In this document: positions 34,426 to 41,677 of the stretch, piece by piece | How positions within the stretch are numbered: position 1 is the first letter of the stretch | Layout: each line of letters starts with the position of its first letter | Assembly (NCBI GenBank): GCA_964370825.1 | Contig: CAYJKY010000001.1 | Span: 1-64,000 of the forward strand | DNA: 64,000 nt | Reading direction: 5' to 3' | Origin: CAYJBH01 sp964370825 | GTDB lineage: Bacteria > Bacillota > Clostridia > Oscillospirales > Ruminococcaceae | Program-made: the position numbers and the translations under genes | The notes under the pieces: generated by a model | What the model was told of the DNA's origin: nothing | What the model saw: only the letters and a program-made list of their open reading frames with translations | Databases searched by the model: none

Positions 34426-35535
34426 GTGAGAAAAAACAAAAAAGATAAGCAACAACAGGTTTATGTCGCATCACAGTGGAAGCTGATAATGATGCGATTC
34501 AGACGACACAAGCTCGCAATCGTCGGACTTGTTATGCTTATAATACTTTATTTTAGCAGTATATTTAGCGGGTTTATCGCACCATATTCACCGGAAAAAA
34601 TCAGTCCGGAATTTGTGGATTTTCCACCGCAATCGATACATATCTTTAACCCAATCACAAACCAATTCTGCGCACCTTTTGTATATAAGTATGAAGGTGA
34701 GATGGATTTAGAAACCTTTGCAATGAAGTATTCAGCGATCGAAAACGAATCTTATCCGGTGGAATTTTTTGTTAAGGGTGACACATACAAGCTGTTTGGA
34801 TTAATCGAGACCGACATACATCTTTTCGGCGTAGAGGGTGGAACAATACATCTTTTCGGCACTGATAAGATGGGAAGAGATCTGTTTTCACGCACATTAA
34901 TTGCCGGCGGAACATCACTTTCTATAGGACTTGTCGGGGTTATGTTGAGCTTTGTGCTTGGTATTACCATGGGCGGTATTTCAGGTTACTTTGGCGGTGT
35001 TGTAGATGTGGTTGTTCAGCGTATTATCGAGTTTTTGATATCGATGCCTACCATACCTATATGGCTTGCACTTTCTGCGGCATTGCCTGCAAACCTTCCC
35101 TCCACCTATGTGTATTTTGGTATTACCTTAATATTATCGATTCTCGGATGGACAGGTCTTGCTCGTGTCGTTAGGGGTAACTTTTTGGCGATGAAGGGTG
35201 AGGACTATATCACCGCCGCTAAAATAATGGGCGCTTCGGACGGATACGTAATCCGGCGACATTTAATACCCGGTATTTTAAGTTATCTGATAGTTCAGCT
35301 CACCTTAGCAATTCCCACCATGATACTCGGTGAGACAGCGCTAAGCTTTTTGGGACTCGGTATTCAACCACCAAGTATATCCTGGGGAGTTTTGCTTCAG
35401 GACAGCCAGGATTTGAAAAATATAGTGGTAAACCCATGGATGCTGATACCAACATTGTTTGTTATCGTTACCGTGATGTCGTTTAACTTTGTGGGCGACG
35501 GTCTGCGTGATGCGGCCGACCCATATAAGCATTAG
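34426..35535 (+). CDS. Opp/Dpp-type ABC permease, C subunit
   Basis: A 369-residue permease. After the first membrane helix (about residues 28-50) there is an extracellular segment of about 100 residues before LFGTDKMGRDLFSRTL, which is longer than in most C subunits. The EAA-type loop reads DYITAAKIMGASDGYVIRRHLIPG. The start is GTG at 34426, 10 bases after AAAGGAAAG. It pairs with the B subunit just upstream. Confidence 0.9.
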   Translation: MRKNKKDKQQQVYVASQWKLIMMRFRRHKLAIVGLVMLIILYFSSIFSGFIAPYSPEKISPEFVDFPPQSIHIFNPITNQFCAPFVYKYEGEMDLETFAMKYSAIENESYPVEFFVKGDTYKLFGLIETDIHLFGVEGGTIHLFGTDKMGRDLFSRTLIAGGTSLSIGLVGVMLSFVLGITMGGISGYFGGVVDVVVQRIIEFLISMPTIPIWLALSAALPANLPSTYVYFGITLILSILGWTGLARVVRGNFLAMKGEDYITAAKIMGASDGYVIRRHLIPGILSYLIVQLTLAIPTMILGETALSFLGLGIQPPSISWGVLLQDSQDLKNIVVNPWMLIPTLFVIVTVMSFNFVGDGLRDAADPYKH

Positions 35536-35545
35536 GGAGGTGAAT

Positions 35546-36574
35546 ATGAGCGATACAGTATTAACCGTCAAAAACCTCACGGTGGAGATAAAATCAGAAC
35601 TCGGCAGGTTGCGTGCCGTTGATGGAATAAACTTTGAACTTAAAAAAGGTGAGATTCTCGGCGTAGTCGGCGAGTCCGGATGTGGAAAAAGCGTTACATC
35701 ACAGGCTATTTTAGGACTGCTTCCCCGAACCGCCGAGATAGGCGGAAGTATAAAGTTGCACCAAAGGCAGGGGCAATCCCTATCCGACCCTTTAGAAATC
35801 GCAACGCTAAAAAATAACAGTAGATTGCGCCGTTCGATAAGAGGGCGAGACATTGCAATGATATTTCAAGACCCAATGTCGGCTTTTTCACCTGTGCATA
35901 CTGTGGGAAAACAGATGTCGGAGGCAGTGCTTTTACATGTGACAAAGGACAAAAAAGAGGCGAAACGAATAACTATCGATATGCTGAAAAAGGTAGGCAT
36001 TTCAAATGCCGAGCAACGGTATGACGAATATTCGCTACAGTTTTCCGGTGGAATGAGACAGCGTGCGATGATAGCAATGGCGCTAAGCTGTGAGCCGGGA
36101 ATACTGATAGCCGACGAGCCGACTACGGCACTCGATGTCACCATTCAGGCGCAGGTGTTGGAACTCTTAAAGGATATACAAAAAAAGTCCGACATGTCGG
36201 TAATCTATATCACCCATGACCTTGGTGTCATTGCCGAGCTGTGTGACCGAGTAATAGTTATGTATCTCGGGCAGATAATGGAAATTGCCGATGTAAAAAC
36301 CCTGTTTAACAATCCGATGCACCCATACACACGTGCAATGCTCAAATCAATTCCTCGTCTTGAGGATAAGGGCAACCGAAGCCTACACACCATACCGGGG
36401 AATGTACCTGTGCCGATAGGTTTGCCTCCAAGCTGTCCTTTTCATGAACGATGTTCCGAGTGTTTTTCTGATGAATGTAAAACACAACGACCGACGCTCA
36501 CCGAGGTAGAAAGCGGGCATTATGTTTCCTGTTTCAAATGCACAGATGGCAAGGGGGTTGAAGATGGAGAATAA
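35546..36574 (+). CDS. Opp/Dpp-type ABC ATPase, D subunit
   Basis: A 342-residue nucleotide-binding subunit. Walker A is GESGCGKS, the signature is QFSGGMRQR, and Walker B is LIADEPTTALD. The C-terminal oligopeptide-transporter extension contains a cysteine cluster (CPFHERCSECFSDEC) of the type that holds an iron-sulfur or metal site in this family. ATG at 35546 follows GGGAGGTG by 4 bases; the upstream in-frame start would lie inside the C-subunit gene. The stop overlaps the F subunit by 11 bases. Confidence 0.92.
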   Translation: MSDTVLTVKNLTVEIKSELGRLRAVDGINFELKKGEILGVVGESGCGKSVTSQAILGLLPRTAEIGGSIKLHQRQGQSLSDPLEIATLKNNSRLRRSIRGRDIAMIFQDPMSAFSPVHTVGKQMSEAVLLHVTKDKKEAKRITIDMLKKVGISNAEQRYDEYSLQFSGGMRQRAMIAMALSCEPGILIADEPTTALDVTIQAQVLELLKDIQKKSDMSVIYITHDLGVIAELCDRVIVMYLGQIMEIADVKTLFNNPMHPYTRAMLKSIPRLEDKGNRSLHTIPGNVPVPIGLPPSCPFHERCSECFSDECKTQRPTLTEVESGHYVSCFKCTDGKGVEDGE

Positions 36575-37556
36575 CACTATTCTTAAAGCCGAGGGCTTAA
36601 AGATGCACTTTCCGATAAAAAAAGGGCAGTTCGGACGTGTTACCGGATATGTTAAGGCGGTTGATGATCTTAACATAAATGTTTACAGCGGCGAAACACT
36701 GGCCGTTGTGGGCGAGTCCGGTTGTGGAAAAAGCACGCTCGGTCGCTGTATTATTCGTGCACATAAGCCAAGCGACGGTAAGATTTTGTTTAACAGCAAC
36801 TCGGTCGGCGAGGTCGACATGTGCACCATAGACAGGCAGACTCATTCGGTTGTAAGGCCGGAAATGCAGATGATTTTTCAGGACCCTAATTCATCGTTAG
36901 ATCCACGTATGACGGTTTTCAACTGTATAGCCGAACCATTTGTAATAAATAAAAAATACAAAGGCGACGAATTAAAGGCACAGGTGGAGAACATTGCAGA
37001 CAGGGTGGGGTTAAATGTAAAGCATCTAAATCGTTACCCACATGCTTTTTCGGGTGGTCAACGACAGCGCATAGGCATAGCAAGAGCGCTGATTACCCAG
37101 CCGAGGTTTATTGTGGCCGACGAGCCGGTTTCGGCACTTGATGTGTCGGTTCAGGCACAGATAATTAACCTATTAGGCGAGCTACAGGATGATTTTAAGT
37201 TGACCTACCTGTTTATATCACACGACCTACGTGTGGTACATTATATATCGGACAGAGTAATGGTTATGTATCTCGGCAGAACGGTAGAGCTGTGTGAGAC
37301 AAGAGAGCTTTATGAGCATCCGCTTCATCCCTACACAAAGATACTTCTCGGTGCTATTCCGCTACCCGATCCGAATCGTACAACCAAGAGGGTGGTTTTA
37401 AAAGGAGAGATAGCAAGTCCGGTGAATCTTCCGTCAGGCTGTGCGTTTCATCCGAGATGTGATTATTGTATAGACATCTGCAAAAAGGAAACACCAAAGC
37501 TAACCGAGGTAACACCCGGAAGGTTTTGTGCCTGTCACAGGGCGGGTGAGTTATAA
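36564..37556 (+). CDS. Opp/Dpp-type ABC ATPase, F subunit
   Basis: A 330-residue nucleotide-binding subunit that forms the heterodimer with the D subunit. Walker A is GESGCGKST, the signature is FSGGQRQR, Walker B is IVADEPVSALD, and the C-terminal cysteine cluster CAFHPRCDYCIDIC is present. ATG at 36564 follows GGGGG and overlaps the end of the D-subunit gene. The next gene, 20 bases on, is a sulfatase. Confidence 0.92.
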   Translation: MENNTILKAEGLKMHFPIKKGQFGRVTGYVKAVDDLNINVYSGETLAVVGESGCGKSTLGRCIIRAHKPSDGKILFNSNSVGEVDMCTIDRQTHSVVRPEMQMIFQDPNSSLDPRMTVFNCIAEPFVINKKYKGDELKAQVENIADRVGLNVKHLNRYPHAFSGGQRQRIGIARALITQPRFIVADEPVSALDVSVQAQIINLLGELQDDFKLTYLFISHDLRVVHYISDRVMVMYLGRTVELCETRELYEHPLHPYTKILLGAIPLPDPNRTTKRVVLKGEIASPVNLPSGCAFHPRCDYCIDICKKETPKLTEVTPGRFCACHRAGEL

Positions 37557-37576
37557 TTCAAAAAGGGGAAAATAAT

Positions 37577-38962
37577 ATGGAACATACAAATATTATTTTA
37601 ATTAATGTAGACGATATGGGCTACTCCGACCTTGGATGTTATGGCTCGAGCCTAAATAAAACGCCAAACATAGATAAACTTGCAGAAGATGGGATGCGCT
37701 TTACCGATTTTTATGCTGCCGCACCACTCTGCACCCCGTCAAGGGGTGGGATGATGACGGGCAGCTACCCTAAAAGAATTGATTTTGCAAAGTTTAATAT
37801 TTACGACTTTAATGACGAAGAACATATTTTCCAGACCCATGGGGTTCTGTTTCCGGGCCAGCCGGAGGGACTTAATCCATCGGAACGTACAATAGCCTCG
37901 GTTCTAAAAGAAGCCGGTTATAGAACAAAAATAATTGGTAAATGGCATCTTGGTGATCAGCCGGAATTCTCACCCCTTAACTATGGTTTTGACGAGTATT
38001 TAGGACTTCCGTACAGCAATGATATGGGCTTATCACCGGATTTCGGTGCATGGTCAAAACACCCAAAGCTTGAGCATGTGCCACTTCCGCTTATGGAGGG
38101 CAACGAGGTAATAGAGGAGCAGCCCGACACCAGCTATATAACCGAGCTTTACACCAATACTGCTGTTAAATTTATCAGAGAAAATAAGGATAATCCGTTT
38201 TTTCTCTACTTTGCCCATATGTATGTGCATTTTCCGCTGTACCCGAGAGAAAGATTCATGAAGGAGTCGAAAAACGGAAGGATGGGAGCGGCACTCGCCG
38301 AGGTGGATTGGAGCGTAGCTGCAATTGTTTATGAACTTGAACGGTTAGGCCTTACCGACGATACCCTTATACTTCTTGTTTCGGACAATGGTGGCGGAAA
38401 GCATTCTCAAAATTTGCCGCTCAGAGGATTTAAGGCTACCTGCTGGGAGGGAGGACAGCGTGTAAATTGTATTGCAAGATGGCCTAACAAAATTAGTCCG
38501 GGCTCTATCTCAAACAGTATTACCTCCATGCTCGATTTTATGCCTACATTTGCCGAGATAGCAGATGTGGAATTAGACGACGGAGTGATAAGGGATGGTT
38601 TTAGCATGATGCCACATTTTATAAATCCCGAAACAGCAGAATCTCAATATGAAGCTTTTTATTATTATGATCAAGATGTTCTTACCGCGATTAGGATTGG
38701 AGACTTTAAGTATCACGTTTTATCAGGCGAGTTGTACAATCTAAGGTCTGATATTGGGGAGAGCAATAATGTTGCCGACGATAACACGGAGATGGTGAAA
38801 ACGTTTATTAGGTACGCCGAACAGGCAAGGAAGGACATGGGAGACGGTGAAATTGCTGGTGAAAACTGTCGAGCTAAAGGTTTTGTGAAGAACAGCAAAC
38901 CGCTTGCCTACTATGATAAGAACAAGCCCTACATTATTCCTTTATACGATCTTTATGATTAA
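37577..38962 (+). CDS. Cytoplasmic type I sulfatase (arylsulfatase A-like family), paralogue C
   Basis: A 461-residue sulfatase with the activation motif Cys52-Thr-Pro-Ser-Arg followed by GGMMTG. Metal-site segments are NVDDMGYSDLGCYG at the start and VSDNGGG further on, and GKWHLGD is the usual Lys/His motif. No signal peptide is present, so it acts in the cytoplasm. It is cotranscribed with the Opp-type importer (20 bases after the F subunit) and resembles the 27235 enzyme in size and motif layout. Confidence 0.92.
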   Translation: MEHTNIILINVDDMGYSDLGCYGSSLNKTPNIDKLAEDGMRFTDFYAAAPLCTPSRGGMMTGSYPKRIDFAKFNIYDFNDEEHIFQTHGVLFPGQPEGLNPSERTIASVLKEAGYRTKIIGKWHLGDQPEFSPLNYGFDEYLGLPYSNDMGLSPDFGAWSKHPKLEHVPLPLMEGNEVIEEQPDTSYITELYTNTAVKFIRENKDNPFFLYFAHMYVHFPLYPRERFMKESKNGRMGAALAEVDWSVAAIVYELERLGLTDDTLILLVSDNGGGKHSQNLPLRGFKATCWEGGQRVNCIARWPNKISPGSISNSITSMLDFMPTFAEIADVELDDGVIRDGFSMMPHFINPETAESQYEAFYYYDQDVLTAIRIGDFKYHVLSGELYNLRSDIGESNNVADDNTEMVKTFIRYAEQARKDMGDGEIAGENCRAKGFVKNSKPLAYYDKNKPYIIPLYDLYD

Positions 38963-38992
38963 AAGATATTATGTAATAAATAGGAGAAGATT

Positions 38993-40549
38993 ATGAAAAA
39001 GCAAAATGATATTTTATTTTTTATGGTGGACCAGCTTTCAGCAAAATGGCTTGAGATGGCGATAGAAAATGACATCTGCGATCTACCGAACATCAAACAA
39101 CTCATGGCGGAAGGCACATATTTTTCTAACGCTATAACCTCGAACCCTGTCTGTTGCCCCACCAGAGCAACGATTGCAACGGGACTTACCACCAGAAACC
39201 ACGGTGTTTTGGAAAACGGCTATGACCTTGACCCTAATCTTCCTACCTTTATGCGCTCACTCCAGGAGGCAGGTTATCGCACCGGTGCATTCGGCAAGGT
39301 GCACTTTAGCCCGCATTATAAAACCCTTTATCCCGACTATAAACAGTACGGTTTTGATGTTACACATATCACCGAGGATGTACGTGGCGGTGAATGGATG
39401 GACTGGGTGATTGAAAATCATCCCGATTATCTCGACGATGTGCTGGCAACCGTTTGGCCACACCACATGCCGGCATTTCAAAGCTATGGCGAAAAGGGCG
39501 AGGACTATGGTGCACGCATTAAAAAAATCAGAGACGAGTATGACTGGACGACCGAAAAATATCCGGAAAATAGCATACACGCCTACTCGCAAAAGTTCCC
39601 AAAAGAGGTTTGTCAAACCGAATGGATTACACGACATGCACTTGATTTCATAGAGACTGTGGACGACGAGACACCAATATTCGCACATGTGAGTTATGTT
39701 CAGCCGCACAGCCCATTTAACTGCCCCGAAGAATATCTTGAAAGGGTGGACGCATCAAAGATTCCTCAACCGATATACGCTGAATGGCAAGATGATCCCA
39801 ACACTCCGGAATATTTCCAGGCGAAAACTCCGATTAAACATGAAAATGAAATGCATCAGCGTTTGGTATACTTCGCAGATTTAATCCATCTTGATGAAAA
39901 GCTCGGAGAGGTTATATCCGCATTAAAAGCTAAAGGTAGGTATGACAGCTGTAACGTGATTTTCATTTCAGATCATGGCGAGCTACTCGGTGACCACGGT
40001 TTCTACGGCAAGGAGGAGCGCCACTACGATGCCTGCATAAGGGTACCGATAATTGTTAGAGTTCCCGGGATAGCCGGCGGTAAGGTTTGTGAGCAGTTTA
40101 TCCAGCATGAGGATATCTGCCCGACAATTTTAGAAATGTCGGGTTGCAGCCTCCCTCCGATACCATCCATGTTAGGCCCCTACCTTAAAATTGATCCGGC
40201 AAGGCTCAGCGAGAGCTACGGAAAATCATTAATATCTCTTTGCAAGGGTGATGAAAAAGATATAAGACCCTTTGCATATGTTGAGAGCTATAACCCGATA
40301 TGGTCGATAGAGTACATCGACTGGGCAAGATCGGTGAGAACCGCCGAGTATCGCTATACCTACTATCCAAACGAGAGCGGTGAACAACTCTTTAACATCA
40401 AGGAAGATCCAAACGAGCAGCATAATCTTGCCGGTGATGCAAAATATGCCGAGCTAAAATATAAGCTTAAAGGTATTTTGCTTGAGATGATAATTAAACA
40501 GGATTACCCTAAAACCAGAAGAAACTTGTTTAATCTTGGCGTGCATTAA
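38993..40549 (+). CDS. Cytoplasmic type I sulfatase (S1-type family), paralogue D
   Basis: A 518-residue sulfatase. The activation motif is Cys54-Cys-Pro-Thr-Arg followed by ATIATG. DHGELLGDHG carries a metal-binding Asp-His pair, and there is no signal peptide. It is the paralogue of the enzyme at 21550; the two agree along the whole length, which points to a duplication or parallel acquisition of a desulfation step served by two different importers. GGAGAAG precedes the ATG, 30 bases after the previous sulfatase. Confidence 0.92.
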   Translation: MKKQNDILFFMVDQLSAKWLEMAIENDICDLPNIKQLMAEGTYFSNAITSNPVCCPTRATIATGLTTRNHGVLENGYDLDPNLPTFMRSLQEAGYRTGAFGKVHFSPHYKTLYPDYKQYGFDVTHITEDVRGGEWMDWVIENHPDYLDDVLATVWPHHMPAFQSYGEKGEDYGARIKKIRDEYDWTTEKYPENSIHAYSQKFPKEVCQTEWITRHALDFIETVDDETPIFAHVSYVQPHSPFNCPEEYLERVDASKIPQPIYAEWQDDPNTPEYFQAKTPIKHENEMHQRLVYFADLIHLDEKLGEVISALKAKGRYDSCNVIFISDHGELLGDHGFYGKEERHYDACIRVPIIVRVPGIAGGKVCEQFIQHEDICPTILEMSGCSLPPIPSMLGPYLKIDPARLSESYGKSLISLCKGDEKDIRPFAYVESYNPIWSIEYIDWARSVRTAEYRYTYYPNESGEQLFNIKEDPNEQHNLAGDAKYAELKYKLKGILLEMIIKQDYPKTRRNLFNLGVH

Positions 40550-40560
40550 ACTTTAACGTG

Positions 40561-40589
40561 TTGCTTTTCAAGTAGTATCAATATATAAT
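40561..40589 (+). promoter_or_regulatory. Internal promoter for the beta-propeller gene
   Basis: TTGCTT (40561-40566) and TATAAT (40584-40589) are 17 bases apart. Transcription would start at the foot of the hairpin at 40592-40623. Confidence 0.55.
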
Positions 40590-40591
40590 AA

Positions 40592-40623
40592 ATGTGGGGA
40601 GTGTTTTCTATATCTCCCCACAT
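40592..40623 (+). promoter_or_regulatory. Hairpin or operator in the leader of the beta-propeller gene
   Basis: ATGTGGGGAG (40592-40601) pairs perfectly with CTCCCCACAT (40614-40623). The palindrome starts 3 bases after the -10 box, so it may be a repressor site over the transcription start. Alternatively it is a weak terminator for the sulfatase operon (GATTATGTTTTT follows). Confidence 0.5.
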
Positions 40624-40650
40624 GATTATGTTTTTAGGAGGTTGAGCTAT

Positions 40651-41517
40651 ATGAAGTTTGTTTACAGCGACCTGAAAGGTCTTGATTTTAATGCAAACAT
40701 TACGAGGAGAGACCCGAGTCCGGTAATTAAAATAGAAGGTAAATATTATTTCTATTACTCTAAAACTCCGAGCATAGACGGGTATGATGCAACCATTTGG
40801 TATGCAGTATCTGAGGATGGAAAAAGCTGGAGTGAGGGTGGAATGGTGCTCGATAAGGGCGAGGGCGATGCCTTCGATGCCGGTGCGGTATTTACCCCCA
40901 CAACGCTTTTGTCGAACGGCTATGTCTATCTGTTCTATACCGGGGTGAGGGCTGATTTTTATAACCTTAGTCTGGAGGCTAACGGGCTTACCGCAATAGG
41001 ACTTGCCAAATCTAAAAATCCACAGGGCCCGTTTGAGAGGGTTTACACCGAACCTATTTTGCGAACAGGTATATCGCCGGAGTTTGACAGTCACCGTGTG
41101 GACGACAGCTGCATTATAGCCCATGGCGGGAAATATTACATGTACTATAAAGGTAGACAGCTACATCTATCTCCAAAGGAAACTAAGATGGGGCTTGCGG
41201 TTGCCGATAAACCGGAGGGACCTTACATAAAATACGAGTCAAACCCTGTGCTGGACAGCGGGCACGAGGTTTGTGTATATCCCAACAACGGTGGCTTTAT
41301 GGCACTGACTACCGATACCGGTGAACAGGGCAACAGCTATCTGTTTAGCAGTGATGGGATTGCTTTTAATAGGCTGGGTGAGCTTATTGTCCCACAGTCG
41401 GTCGGACCTTACCGTGAGGATGCATACCAAAACGATAAAAGTTTTAACCTTAGCTGGGGTGTTTTTCACGATAACAGGGATGGCAGACCATATCTGAGAC
41501 GCTTTGATGTTGAATGA
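40651..41517 (+). CDS. Five-bladed beta-propeller glycosidase-like protein
   Basis: A 288-residue protein with repeated blades of the kind WYAVSEDGKSWSEGG, YVYLFYTGV and KYYMYYKGR. This is the pattern of GH43/GH32/GH117-type five-bladed propellers, in which acidic residues at the ends of blades do catalysis; RRDPSPVI near residue 15 and HRVDDSCII near 150 are candidates. I cannot fix the family. There is no signal peptide. AGGAGG stands 9 bases before the ATG at 40651; a longer reading frame from 40594 would begin inside the leader hairpin. It lies after the sulfatases but has its own promoter. Confidence 0.75.
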   Translation: MKFVYSDLKGLDFNANITRRDPSPVIKIEGKYYFYYSKTPSIDGYDATIWYAVSEDGKSWSEGGMVLDKGEGDAFDAGAVFTPTTLLSNGYVYLFYTGVRADFYNLSLEANGLTAIGLAKSKNPQGPFERVYTEPILRTGISPEFDSHRVDDSCIIAHGGKYYMYYKGRQLHLSPKETKMGLAVADKPEGPYIKYESNPVLDSGHEVCVYPNNGGFMALTTDTGEQGNSYLFSSDGIAFNRLGELIVPQSVGPYREDAYQNDKSFNLSWGVFHDNRDGRPYLRRFDVE

Positions 41518-41560
41518 CTATATAATTAACCCATTATAAATAATGCAACCCACACAGCAA

Positions 41561-41670
41561 TAGCTCCGCCAAAGGCGGAGCTACAGAAACAAAAATATTG
41601 TGGTTTTTGCTTGCAAAATAACGAACGAAGTGAGTTAAACAATATTTCCAATAGATCCGGCTTCGCCGGA
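41561..41670. repeat. Cluster of palindromes between convergent genes
   Basis: TAGCTCCGCC pairs with GGCGGAGCTA (41561-41583); AAATATTGT (41593-41601) pairs with ACAATATTT (41639-41647); TCCGGC pairs with GCCGGA (41656-41670). The first and third hairpins are both preceded by CAATAG. This looks like a small palindromic repeat element that may also end both convergent transcripts. Confidence 0.5.
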
Positions 41671-41677
41671 GATTATG

